This document shows, piece after piece, positions 52,151 to 60,759 of a stretch of DNA of 64,000 bases (positions are counted from its first letter, which is position 1; every line of letters starts with the position of its first letter). This stretch comes from Avrilella dinanensis (GTDB lineage: Bacteria; Bacteroidota; Bacteroidia; Flavobacteriales; Flavobacteriaceae): positions 1,953,560-2,017,559 of the forward strand of contig NZ_NIPO01000001.1 in NCBI RefSeq assembly GCF_002807015.1, given 5' to 3'. The notes beneath the pieces were generated by a model. It saw only the letters and a list, made by a program, of their open reading frames with translations, did no database searches and was not told where the DNA came from. Position numbers and translations under genes: made by a program.

Positions 52151-52181
52151 AAAACGTCTGGCGAAAGTCAGGCGTTTTTTT
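52151..52181 (+). terminator. Terminator after fabG
   Basis: AACGTCTGGC-GAAA-GTCAGGCGTT with a GNRA-type tetraloop, then TTTTT. Confidence 0.85.
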
Positions 52182-52202
52182 AGCGATTTCTGAAAACATT
52201 AA

Positions 52203-52361
52203 GAGCCTGTTTAATTTGTATTGTAAAAATGTTTATAGGTTATTTTTGTTTAAGAACAAGGCAAATTTTCAAAGGATAGCTCTGCTATCCTTTGAAAATT
52301 TAACGCGGTTATGACCAAAAAGAAGCATAAACAAATTATTAGATAAATTTTAAACAGGCTC
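52203..52361 (+). mobile_element. 159-bp miniature inverted-repeat element, copy C
   Basis: Same orientation as copy A. Ends GAGCCTGTTT / AAACAGGCTC flanked by TAA on both sides (52200-52202, 52362-52364). Its central hairpin is perfect (AAATTTTCAAAGGATAGC / GCTATCCTTTGAAAATTT, three-base loop), whereas A and B share a right arm that departs from this. It occupies half of the 327-base gap between fabG and the FKBP gene and lies 28 bases before that gene's promoter. Confidence 0.88.
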
Positions 52362-52388
52362 TAAAAAAAAACATAAACCTTTAAATCC

Positions 52389-52420
52389 TTGAGTCATTTA
52401 ATTTTAAACCTTTACCTTTG
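52389..52420 (+). promoter_or_regulatory. Promoter of the FKBP gene
   Basis: TTG at 52389-52391, 21-bp spacer, TACCTTTG at 52413-52420, 39 bases before the ATG. Confidence 0.65.
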
Positions 52421-52459
52421 TTGCCAATCAGGATAAAAATCCTATTTAAAGACAGCAAA

Positions 52460-52960
52460 ATGACAATAACAAAAAATCACGTAGTTACGTTGAACTACAA
52501 ACTTCACACGGTTGAAGAAAACGGAGAAAAAGTATTTGTAGAAGAAACCACCAACGAAAATCCATTGACGTTTTTGCACGGAGCAGGAATGATGATTCCG
52601 AAATTCGAAGAAAATATTGACGGATTAGCCGAAGGAGAAAAAAAATCTTTTGTACTTTCTCCTGAAAATGCGTATGGAGAAAAAGACCCGAATGCTTTGG
52701 CACAATTGCCTTTAGATATGTTTCAGGAGTCAGGAATTCCGCCAGTTGGAGCGGCTTTGCCTTTGTCTGACAATAACGGAAATCAATTTCGTGCAACGGT
52801 GGCAGAAGTGACCGATACTGCAGTTGTTGCTGACCTGAACCACCCAATGGCAGGAAAAACACTGAACTTCGATATCGAAATTTTATCAACACGTCCGGCA
52901 ACGGAAGAAGAATTGGCTCACGGACATGCTCACGGGGCAGACGGAACCGAAACACATTAA
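52460..52960 (+). CDS. FKBP-type peptidyl-prolyl isomerase (SlyD-like)
   Basis: 166 residues from the ATG at 52460; a frame open to 52418 adds only 14 unlike residues. FKBP halves ENPLTFLHGAGMMIPKFEENIDGLAEGEK and, after the insert-in-flap, FDIEILSTRPA. The insert DMFQESGIPPVG...VADLNHPMAGKTLNF is the SlyD chaperone-type flap. The C-terminus is a short His-rich tail (HGHAHGADGTETH) that may bind nickel or zinc like SlyD's. It catalyses proline cis-trans isomerisation and helps folding in the cytoplasm. Confidence 0.92.
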   Translation: MTITKNHVVTLNYKLHTVEENGEKVFVEETTNENPLTFLHGAGMMIPKFEENIDGLAEGEKKSFVLSPENAYGEKDPNALAQLPLDMFQESGIPPVGAALPLSDNNGNQFRATVAEVTDTAVVADLNHPMAGKTLNFDIEILSTRPATEEELAHGHAHGADGTETH

Positions 52961-52982
52961 TCTTATACGATTACTGATAGAT

Positions 52983-53006
52983 GCCCGATGAAAGTCGGGC
53001 TTTTTT
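52983..53006 (+). terminator. Terminator after the FKBP gene
   Basis: GCCCGA-TGAAAG-TCGGGC followed by TTTTTT. Confidence 0.85.
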
Positions 53007-53020
53007 GTCTGAAATTTTTA

Positions 53021-53034
53021 GAGCCTATTTAAAT
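53021..53034. repeat. Possible remnant end of the miniature element
   Basis: TTA followed by GAGCCTATTTAAAT, one base different from the element's start. The other end is not seen within 200 bases. Confidence 0.35.
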
Positions 53035-53140
53035 ATGAAAAAAATCAATGAGATATATGTGTTGTGAAAAAATAATCCTTAATTTAGTACCGAAATAGTA
53101 GTAGTTTTTTCATTTTTAAATGATTTTAAGTTATTGAACG

Positions 53141-53172
53141 AAGAAGACGCCAAAAAGGCGTCTTCTTTTTTT
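53141..53172. terminator. Terminator of the RluA-type gene
   Basis: AAGAAGACGCC-AAAAA-GGCGTCTTCTT; T-run on the plus strand and A-run opposite, so it can serve both directions; the minus-strand gene ends next to it. Confidence 0.8.
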
Positions 53173-53863
53173 ATAATTCTATATTCAAAAGCCGGGTAAC
53201 TTCTTTGAAAATTTCTGAAGGCTGGGCAGAAAGTGTTATTTCTTCCAAACTTTTCGGGTGTGTAAATGTCAGTGAATGAGCGTGCAAAAGCATTGTTTTC
53301 ATGCCGAATTTTTCCAGCCATAATTTATTTTGCTTATTACACCCATGCGGACGGTCGCCAATAATAGGATAAAGAATATGAGCCATGTGCTTACGAATTT
53401 GGTGCATTCTGCCTGTTATTGGTTCGGCTTCAACAAGGCTGTAACGGGAAGTGGAATGTTTTCCAAAAGGCAGATCAATTTCAGCACGTTGCACCGTTTT
53501 AATTTTGGTAACAGCATCTTGCAGAACGCCGTTGTCTTTTCGCAAAGCATAATCAATCGTTAGCTCATCGGGTGCGAATCCACGCACGATAGCCCAATAT
53601 TTTTTCGTAATAGTTTTGTCGGTAAATTGCTGTGTCAGAGACTGATTAGTTGCTTTGTCCAAGGCGAATAACAAAACCCCTGATGTTTTTCTGTCTAACC
53701 GATGTGCCGGGTAAACGCGTTGTCCGATTTGGTCGCGAAGTAACTGTACGGCAAATTCGTCGGCATTTCGGGCAATAGAAGATTGATGAACCAGCAAACC
53801 GTGTGGTTTGTTGATGGCAACCAAATATTCGTCCTCATAGAGGATTTCTAAAGGCTTATTCAT
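53171..53863 (-). CDS. RluA/TruC-type pseudouridine synthase
   Basis: 230 residues. Catalytic motif AHRLDRKTSGVLLFALDK with the Asp of HRLD. The order of blocks ILYEDEYLVAINKPHGLLVH, then HQIRKHMAHILYPIIGD, fits TruC (tRNA U65) or RluA-like enzymes; it lacks an S4 domain. Third pseudouridine synthase in the window. Overlaps the ABC permease gene start by 8 bases. Confidence 0.9.
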   Translation of the reverse strand: MNKPLEILYEDEYLVAINKPHGLLVHQSSIARNADEFAVQLLRDQIGQRVYPAHRLDRKTSGVLLFALDKATNQSLTQQFTDKTITKKYWAIVRGFAPDELTIDYALRKDNGVLQDAVTKIKTVQRAEIDLPFGKHSTSRYSLVEAEPITGRMHQIRKHMAHILYPIIGDRPHGCNKQNKLWLEKFGMKTMLLHAHSLTFTHPKSLEEITLSAQPSEIFKEVTRLLNIEL

Positions 53864-55091
53864 ATCGCAAAGCCTCCACCGGGTCTAATTTTGACGCTTT
53901 AACGGCAGGATATAATCCGGAAACAATAGCCACAACAAAACAAGTGATTACTGCCGCGATGATAGCTACCCACGGAATAACAAACTCAAATCCGGCAAAT
54001 TTCGTAAAGATATATCCGGTTAAAATCCCGAGTAGCATTCCGAGTAAACCACCCAGTTGGCTGATGATTAAAGTTTCTGTGAAAAACTGCCAGCGGATAG
54101 TGTTTTTGGTCGCTCCGAGAGATTTTCTGATACCGATTTCTTTGGTACGTTCGGTAACCGAAACCAGCATAATATTCATCAATGCAATAGACGAACCAAA
54201 AATGGTAATAACCCCGATTACCCATGCAATAATCGTCAAAGTCATGGTTTGATTTCGTAAACTATTGATGAGGTCGTCACTTCGGCTGATACCAAAATTA
54301 TTGTCTTGTGCAGGGTTCAAACCTCTGATTCTACGCATGGTCAGTGTTGCCTGGTCAATAGCTGTATTCAGCATCTGTGGATTTTTAACCAGCGTTTTTA
54401 TCTGATAATTGATATTTGCCTGAGAAAATAACCCGCGGGCAATTTGTATGGGAATAAAAACCCTAAAATCCTGATTGTTACCAAACAAAGAGCCTTTTTC
54501 TTTCAGTAGTCCGATGACTTCAAATTTCTTGCCCCGAACCGAAATCGTTTGCCCGATAGGGTCGATGTCTTTGAAAAGTCCTTTGGCAAAATCTGAACCC
54601 AAAACACAGGTTGAAGAATTATTCTGTATATCAAAATTATTAAAAACCCGACCTTTTTCTAATTCCAGTCCGCTGTTTTCAAAGAAAAAATCATCGACAC
54701 CCAAAACGGTTGCCTCCGGGTCAGTTTTCCGGTTTTCTGATTTCACTTCCACACTCGATGCCGCCGTAAAAGATATGGAAGTTTGGGTATAAGGTAAATC
54801 CAGTTGTTGCTGATAAGCCACTGCTTGTTGATAGCTGATAACCGGATTGATTTTGGTATTGTCGGCGTCCCATTCCATGGAATAATCAAATCGGTCCATG
54901 TTGAAGGTATTGGCTCCCATTGAGGCAAAATTGCTCATCAACGAATGTTCCAAAGCACTTACAGCCGACAAAATCCCGACCAAAGCCCAAATCCCCGACG
55001 CGATGATAAATACTGTGAGTATCGTTCGCAGTAATTGTCCCCGAATGGCGGAAAGAGCTATCTTTGTGTTTTCTATAATCAGACGTAACAT
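53856..55091 (-). CDS. ABC transporter permease (MacB/FtsX type)
   Basis: 411 residues. N-terminal helix (about 20-42: TILTVFIIASGIWALVGIL), a large periplasmic MacB_PCD domain, then the FtsX domain with three helices. The family block is TERTKEIGIRKSLGATKNTIRWQF, then the last helix IPWVAIIAAVITCFVVAIVSGLYPAVKASKLDPVEALRYE. It works with a separate ATPase that is not adjacent; a LolCE/MacB-like efflux or lipoprotein-release role cannot be distinguished. Confidence 0.92.
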   Translation of the reverse strand: MLRLIIENTKIALSAIRGQLLRTILTVFIIASGIWALVGILSAVSALEHSLMSNFASMGANTFNMDRFDYSMEWDADNTKINPVISYQQAVAYQQQLDLPYTQTSISFTAASSVEVKSENRKTDPEATVLGVDDFFFENSGLELEKGRVFNNFDIQNNSSTCVLGSDFAKGLFKDIDPIGQTISVRGKKFEVIGLLKEKGSLFGNNQDFRVFIPIQIARGLFSQANINYQIKTLVKNPQMLNTAIDQATLTMRRIRGLNPAQDNNFGISRSDDLINSLRNQTMTLTIIAWVIGVITIFGSSIALMNIMLVSVTERTKEIGIRKSLGATKNTIRWQFFTETLIISQLGGLLGMLLGILTGYIFTKFAGFEFVIPWVAIIAAVITCFVVAIVSGLYPAVKASKLDPVEALRYE

Positions 55092-55196
55092 ATATGTTTA
55101 GTAGAGAAAATGGGCAGATTGTTACATAGCCGTAAAAATATTTTATTCTGAAAAATTAAAATAAGATATTTGTAAAAAATAATAACCGAGATAAAA

Positions 55197-56570
55197 ATGG
55201 CAAAGAAACCAAGCATTCCGAAAGGTACCAGAGATTTTTCTCCGAATGAAGTAGCGAAACGACAGTATATGATGAGTGTGATTCGGAAACATTTTGAGCG
55301 ATTTGGTTTTCAGCCGATAGAAACACCTTCGTTTGAAAATGCAGACACTTTATTGGGTAAATACGGCGAAGAAGGAGACCGATTGATTTTTAAGATATTA
55401 AACTCAGGCGAAAAAGTCAAAAAAGCTGACTTGCAGGCTTTGGAAGAAGATAATTATGCAAAGTTTTCTAATTCGTTGTCCGAGAAAGCATTGCGTTATG
55501 ATTTGACTGTGCCGTTTGCCCGTTATGTGGTGCAACACCAAAACGAAATTGATTTTCCGTTCAAGCGTTACCAGATGCAACCGGTTTGGCGTGCCGACCG
55601 TCCGCAGAAAGGGCGTTTCAGAGAATTCTGGCAATGTGATGCCGATGTAGTCGGTTCAAAATCATTGTGGCAAGAGGTGGAATTGGTACAATTGTACGAT
55701 GCTGTTTTTTCTGATTTGGGCGTGAATGGCGTTACCATTAAAATCAATAACCGTAAAGTTTTATCGGGAATTGCTGAGGTTATTGGTGCTAAAGATAAGC
55801 TGATTGATTTTACAGTAGCGTTGGATAAATTAGACAAAATCGGTGCCGATGGTGTGCGGAAAGAAATGTTGGAAAAAGGAATTGCCGAATCTGCTATTGA
55901 CAAGTTGCAACCACTTTTTGATTTGACTGGTAATTTTCAGGAAAAACTCGACGTGTTGAAACAATTATTGCAAGAATCGCAGGAAGGTATGCAAGGTATT
56001 GAAGAATTGTCTTTCGTTTCCAATCATATAGAAACAATCGGTTTGCAAACTGCACATTTAGATTTGGAAGTCACTTTGGCACGCGGACTCAACTATTACA
56101 CCGGTTGTATTTTTGAAGTAGCTGCTCCCGAAGGTGTAAAAATGGGTTCTATTGGTGGTGGTGGTCGTTACGATGACCTTACCGGAATATTCGGGTTGAA
56201 TAACGTTAGTGGAGTAGGTATATCATTTGGTTTAGACCGAATATATTTAGTGATGGAAGAACTTAATGTTTTTCCAGAAACCGTTTCCGTTAGTCCGAAT
56301 GTACTTTTTCTGAATCTGGGCGAAAAAGAAACCGCTTATGCTTTGCCGATGATTACTGCCTTGCGTCGCAAGGGTGTTCGTGCGGATTTATATCCGGATA
56401 GTGCAAAAATGGGCAAGCAGTTCCAATATGCCGACAAAAAAGAAATTCCTTTTGTGGTACTGGCAGGAACGGCTGAAATAGAAAAAAATCTTTTTACCTT
56501 AAAAAATCTGCAGTCAGGCGAACAAAAAGAAGTCTCTGCGGACCAACTGATGAACGAATTGGTTGATTAA
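55197..56570 (+). CDS. hisS: Histidyl-tRNA synthetase
   Basis: 457 residues, class II enzyme charging tRNA-His. Motif 2 region RYQMQPVWRADRPQKGRFREF, the HisA-type block GLNYYTGCIFEV and motif 3 GGRYDDL with GVGISFGLDRIYLV. C-terminal anticodon-binding domain complete. N-terminal PSIPKGTRDFSPNE is usual. Confidence 0.97.
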   Translation: MAKKPSIPKGTRDFSPNEVAKRQYMMSVIRKHFERFGFQPIETPSFENADTLLGKYGEEGDRLIFKILNSGEKVKKADLQALEEDNYAKFSNSLSEKALRYDLTVPFARYVVQHQNEIDFPFKRYQMQPVWRADRPQKGRFREFWQCDADVVGSKSLWQEVELVQLYDAVFSDLGVNGVTIKINNRKVLSGIAEVIGAKDKLIDFTVALDKLDKIGADGVRKEMLEKGIAESAIDKLQPLFDLTGNFQEKLDVLKQLLQESQEGMQGIEELSFVSNHIETIGLQTAHLDLEVTLARGLNYYTGCIFEVAAPEGVKMGSIGGGGRYDDLTGIFGLNNVSGVGISFGLDRIYLVMEELNVFPETVSVSPNVLFLNLGEKETAYALPMITALRRKGVRADLYPDSAKMGKQFQYADKKEIPFVVLAGTAEIEKNLFTLKNLQSGEQKEVSADQLMNELVD

Positions 56571-56595
56571 AAACATTAGAAGTTAATATACCACT

Positions 56596-59394
56596 ATGAC
56601 CTTAGACCATATTGACCCCAAAAAAAACATCATCATCAAAGGGGCGCATCTGCACAATCTCAAACATATTGATGTGGTTATCCCACGCAACAAATTGGTA
56701 GTAATTACCGGATTGTCGGGTTCGGGAAAATCCAGCTTGGCGTTCGATACTTTGTATGCCGAAGGACAACGAAGGTATGTGGAAAGTTTGTCGGCGTATG
56801 CCCGGCAGTTTCTCGGTCGGATTGATAAGCCCAAAGTCGAATACATCAAAGGAATTGCTCCGGCGGTGGCTATCGAGCAAAAAGTGAATACGAGCAATGC
56901 CCGCTCAACGGTAGGGACTTCTACAGAAATATACGATTACCTGAAATTGCTTTACGCACGTATCGGGCGGACTTTTTCTCCGGTGTCGGGCGAAGAAGTG
57001 AGAAAAGATACCGTTACCGATGTGATTGATTTTGTCAAAGAACAGGACGAAGGTAGCCGCTGGTTGTTGTTGTCGCCTTTGGCTGATGCGTCGGCAAAAA
57101 ACATAGAACAGTTGTGTACCTTGCTTTTGGAACAGGGTTTTTCTCGTATGCAAGTAAATGAAAATACTTACCGCATCGATGAATATCTGGAACAAAAAGG
57201 TTGGAAAACAGACAAACTAGAGTCAGTATTTATCGTGATTGACCGAATTGTGGTGCGGCATGATGAGGATTTTTACAATCGCCTGGCAGATGCGGTTCAA
57301 ATCGCTTTTTATGAAGGTAAAGGAAATTGTGTGATTCAAAATCATACCACCGGAAAACAATATGATTTCAGCAATCATTTTTCCCGTGATGGTATTGATT
57401 TTCCCGAACCGAATATCCATTTATTCAGCTTTAATAATCCGTACGGAGCTTGTCCGGTTTGTGATGGTTACGGCAATATGATTGGTATTGATGAAGATTT
57501 GGTAGTACCAAATACCGCTTTGTCGGTGTATGAAAATGCGATTTTTCCCTGGCGAGGCGAATCTATGAGCTGGTTCAGAGACCAGTTGGTTAATAATTCG
57601 CACAAGTTTGATTTTCCTGTACATAAGCCTTATTTTGAACTGAGTGACGAGCAAAAACAACTCATTTGGAAAGGAAATAAATATTTTACAGGACTCAATG
57701 ATTTTTTTGCCGAGCTGGAAGAAAAAAGTTATAAAATCCAGAACAGAGTAATGTTGTCGCGTTATCGCGGTAAGACGAAATGCCGTAGTTGTGGCGGAAA
57801 AAGATTACGTAAAGAGGCGGAATATGTCAAAATAAATCAGCAGGCAATTACCGATTTGGTCGATTTGCCTTTGGACGAACTGGCATTGTTTTTTAAAAAT
57901 ATTCAACTCACCGATTTTGAGCAAAAAGTAGCAAAAAGACTTTTGTTGGAAATCAATAATCGCTTACAATTTCTGGCTGATGTTGGATTGAGTTATCTTA
58001 CGCTCAACCGACGGTCGGCTACTTTGTCGGGCGGCGAATCACAACGGATTAATCTGGCAACGTCGTTAGGGAGTAGTTTGGTGGGGTCGATGTATATTCT
58101 GGACGAACCAAGTATCGGTCTGCACCCGAAAGATTCCGAAAAACTCATCGAAGTGCTGAAGAATTTACGGGATTTGGGTAACACCGTTATTGTTGTGGAA
58201 CACGATGAAGATGTAATGAAAGCCGCAGACGAAATCATCGACATCGGCCCTGAAGCTGGTTATCTGGGAGGCGAATTGGTAGCTCAGGGAACGTATAGTG
58301 AAATACTGAAATCGGATTCTCTGACCGCTCAGTACCTGAATGAAAAACTAAAAATAGAAGTACCAACAAACCGGCGAAAAAGCAAGCATAAAATTTCTGT
58401 TAAAGGAGCGAGAGAAAATAATCTTAAAAATGTAGATGTCGATTTTCCGCTGGAATGTTTGACTGTGATTACCGGTGTGTCGGGTAGTGGAAAAAGTACG
58501 TTGGTTAAAAAGATACTTTACCCGGCATTACAAAAACATTTTACTGGTGTTTCCAATGAAAAAATAGGACAGCTGACTTCTTTTGGTGGTAATTTATCCG
58601 TGATTCAGAATGTGGAATACGTTGACCAAAACCCTATCGGTAAGAGTTCGCGGTCCAATCCGATTACTTATATCAAGGCTTACGATGACATACGCGATTT
58701 GTATGCCTCGCAGAAATTGAGCAAAATCCGGAATTACAAACCGAAACATTTTTCTTTTAATGTGGACGGCGGTCGTTGTGATGTTTGCAAAGGCGAAGGC
58801 GAGGTAACCATCGGAATGCAGTTTATGGCAGATGTACATTTGCCTTGTGAAGTTTGTCAGGGCAAACGCTTCAAAAAAGAAATTCTGGAAATAGAATACG
58901 AAGGTAAAAACATTGATGATATTCTGAATATGACCATTGATGAAGCCATGAATTTCTTTGAAGAACATCAGCAAACTAAAATTTCTCAAAAGATAAAATC
59001 TTTACAGGACGTTGGTTTGGGGTATATTAAACTGGGGCAAAGCTCATCAACCTTGTCGGGAGGGGAAGCTCAGCGTGTGAAACTGGCTACTTTTCTGGGT
59101 AAAGGAAGTAATAAGGAAAAAGTATTGTTTATTTTTGATGAACCTACCACCGGATTACATTTTCATGACATCAAAAAGCTGTTGATGTCGTTTGAGGCAT
59201 TGATTGAAAACGGTCATTCGGTTATCGTAATAGAACATAACCTGGAATTAATCAAATGTGCCGACCATATTATTGATATCGGTCCCGAAGGTGGTAAACG
59301 GGGCGGCGAAATCATTGCTGTCGGAACTCCGGAAGATATTGTGAAAAACAGAAAATCAGTAACCGGGAAATATCTTAAAGACAAACTGAAGTGA
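56596..59394 (+). CDS. uvrA: Excinuclease ABC subunit A
   Basis: 932 residues. UvrA finds helix-distorting lesions in nucleotide-excision repair. Two ABC halves: Walker A GLSGSGKSSLAFDT near the N-terminus and GVSGSGKSTLV in the second half, with two signature LSGGE motifs (TLSGGESQRI and TLSGGEAQRV). Zinc fingers: ACPVCDGYG...CRSCGGKRL, and CDVCKGEG...CEVCQGKRF. Complete. Ends just before the left 60-bp palindrome. Confidence 0.98.
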   Translation: MTLDHIDPKKNIIIKGAHLHNLKHIDVVIPRNKLVVITGLSGSGKSSLAFDTLYAEGQRRYVESLSAYARQFLGRIDKPKVEYIKGIAPAVAIEQKVNTSNARSTVGTSTEIYDYLKLLYARIGRTFSPVSGEEVRKDTVTDVIDFVKEQDEGSRWLLLSPLADASAKNIEQLCTLLLEQGFSRMQVNENTYRIDEYLEQKGWKTDKLESVFIVIDRIVVRHDEDFYNRLADAVQIAFYEGKGNCVIQNHTTGKQYDFSNHFSRDGIDFPEPNIHLFSFNNPYGACPVCDGYGNMIGIDEDLVVPNTALSVYENAIFPWRGESMSWFRDQLVNNSHKFDFPVHKPYFELSDEQKQLIWKGNKYFTGLNDFFAELEEKSYKIQNRVMLSRYRGKTKCRSCGGKRLRKEAEYVKINQQAITDLVDLPLDELALFFKNIQLTDFEQKVAKRLLLEINNRLQFLADVGLSYLTLNRRSATLSGGESQRINLATSLGSSLVGSMYILDEPSIGLHPKDSEKLIEVLKNLRDLGNTVIVVEHDEDVMKAADEIIDIGPEAGYLGGELVAQGTYSEILKSDSLTAQYLNEKLKIEVPTNRRKSKHKISVKGARENNLKNVDVDFPLECLTVITGVSGSGKSTLVKKILYPALQKHFTGVSNEKIGQLTSFGGNLSVIQNVEYVDQNPIGKSSRSNPITYIKAYDDIRDLYASQKLSKIRNYKPKHFSFNVDGGRCDVCKGEGEVTIGMQFMADVHLPCEVCQGKRFKKEILEIEYEGKNIDDILNMTIDEAMNFFEEHQQTKISQKIKSLQDVGLGYIKLGQSSSTLSGGEAQRVKLATFLGKGSNKEKVLFIFDEPTTGLHFHDIKKLLMSFEALIENGHSVIVIEHNLELIKCADHIIDIGPEGGKRGGEIIAVGTPEDIVKNRKSVTGKYLKDKLK

Positions 59395-59415
59395 AAATTA
59401 ACTGCAAAGTTAACT

Positions 59416-59475
59416 AACCACAAAGGCACAGAGAACACAAAGAAATCTCTCTGTGTACTTTGTGTCTTTGTGGTT
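59416..59475. repeat. 60-bp 'ACCACAAAG' palindromic repeat, copy 2 (left of the GxxExxY gene)
   Basis: AACCACAAAGGCACAGAG...TTTGTGTCTTTGTGGTT; nearly self-complementary ends. It begins 22 bases after uvrA's stop codon and ends 17 bases before the GxxExxY start. Confidence 0.85.
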
Positions 59476-59492
59476 CAAAAAACAAATTTGCT

Positions 59493-59872
59493 ATGATTGA
59501 AAACGAGATTTCCCGCCAAATAATCGGAGCTGCGATAGAAGTCCATAAGCAATTAGGTCCCGGTTTGTTGGAAAGTAGTTATGAAGCCTGTTTGGCATAT
59601 GAGCTCAGGCAATTGGGATTGGAAGTGAAAACACAAGTCGCTTTACCTGTAATCTACAAAGATGTAAAATTAGATGTTGGTATAGAATTGACCTGATAGT
59701 TGAAAATAAGGTTATCATTGAAGTAAAAGCCGTCGAAAGTCTTGCTGATATTCATACAGCTCAACTTCTGAAATATCTTAAGTTGACAAATTTGAAACTT
59801 GGATTACTCATTAATTTCAACCATGTTAGGGTAGCCAGTGGTGTAAAGAGAATTTTGAATGGATATTTGTAG
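59493..59872 (+). pseudogene. GxxExxY-family (PD-(D/E)xK_3 nuclease-like) gene with a one-base frameshift
   Basis: Starts with ATG then IENEISRQIIGAAIEVHKQLGPGLLESSYEACLAYEL, the GxxExxY signature (G-P-G-L-L-E-S-S-Y). Reading runs in frame to DVGIELT and stops at 59696. The rest continues in another frame: YRIDLIVENKVIIEVKAVES, then the LKLGLLINF end, stopping at 59872. Restoring one T near 59680 (GGT-AT to GGT-TAT) rejoins both parts as one open frame of about 127 residues. Asp in DLIVEN and E-V-K are the nuclease-fold core of the family. So it is a recent frameshift, a sequencing error or a recoding site. Function of the family unknown; it lies between two 60-bp palindromes. Confidence 0.82.
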
Positions 59873-59889
59873 ATAAAAGGCGTTAAAAT

Positions 59890-59949
59890 AACCACAAAGA
59901 TACAAAGCACACGAAGAAATCCCTCTGTGTGCTTTGTGTCTTTGTGGTT
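59890..59949. repeat. 60-bp 'ACCACAAAG' palindromic repeat, copy 3 (right of the GxxExxY gene)
   Basis: Same 60-bp unit and same orientation as the left copy with roughly ten differences; it starts 17 bases after the gene's reconstructed stop. A short extra CCTTTGTGGTTT follows. Confidence 0.85.
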
Positions 59950-59986
59950 CAAAAAAACCTTTGTGGTTTATAGATAAAAGAACTTT

Positions 59987-60661
59987 TTACAAAAGTCCGT
60001 CCAGATGTCTGCCTAATTTAACCAAATCAGCATCTTTGTCTAAATCAATGCGGTTGTCTTTGATATAATCTTTAAGGTTGTTCTGAATGCTTTTATCAAA
60101 CATTTTGATAAATCGGTTGGTTCTTGTTGAGAATTCCTGTGTTTTACCGTTTATCGTCATAAAACGTTTGTCGCTATCTCTTTTGTATTCCGGTTGGCTA
60201 GACGATTCATAGCTGTTTGTAGCTGTTTTCCCCGGTTTCAAAATCACTTTTTCCAATGTTTGGAATGCAATTTTTTCTCCTTCAAAAACTACTTTCATAT
60301 ATTCCGTATGTTCGGTATCGTTGTCGGTATATTTATAGAGTTTATAAGTAACCGAATTTGAGCCTACAAATTCAACAACAGTATTTACGTCTTTAGTCAG
60401 GTGGTATATTTCGCCGTCTTTGTCATATTCCATAATCCCGAGGTACGGATTAAAACGGATTCTAAATAAATCAGTACCTTCGTTCACGCGTGCAGACAAA
60501 AAACGGTCGTTGATGTACTGTGAGCCGGCAGTAACTTCGGGAGAATCGTCTCTTTTGGAAAAAGTAAGCATATCGCCACCTCTTTGCATCACTACCTGAG
60601 CGGTTGCCTCATCTGTTGCGATAAAACCAAGTATGGCGAATGTTAAAATTAATCTTTTCAT
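59987..60661 (-). CDS. Secreted protein of unknown function
   Basis: 224 residues. Signal peptide MKRLILTFAILGFIATDEATA|Q. The mature part is mixed beta then helical: FRIRFNPYLGIMEYDKDGEIYHLTKDV, a Lys-rich middle, then DYIKDNRIDLDKDADLVKLGRHLDGLL. No lipobox, no T9SS sorting tail seen. Not recognised, although proteins of this look are common in flavobacteria. Monocistronic, ending near the right palindrome. Confidence 0.68.
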   Translation of the reverse strand: MKRLILTFAILGFIATDEATAQVVMQRGGDMLTFSKRDDSPEVTAGSQYINDRFLSARVNEGTDLFRIRFNPYLGIMEYDKDGEIYHLTKDVNTVVEFVGSNSVTYKLYKYTDNDTEHTEYMKVVFEGEKIAFQTLEKVILKPGKTATNSYESSSQPEYKRDSDKRFMTINGKTQEFSTRTNRFIKMFDKSIQNNLKDYIKDNRIDLDKDADLVKLGRHLDGLL

Positions 60662-60759
60662 AATAATTGTTCTTTACTTTAAAAATTTAGAGGGGCTAAT
60701 ATATAAAATTAATATACCATTATATACTATCAAACTGTTAAAAGGAATTTGTTGTAGCG

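Noticed and set aside
59401..59966. The two 60-bp palindromes as a phage or integrase attachment pair
   Set aside because: No integrase or phage gene lies between them; only the GxxExxY frame is present.
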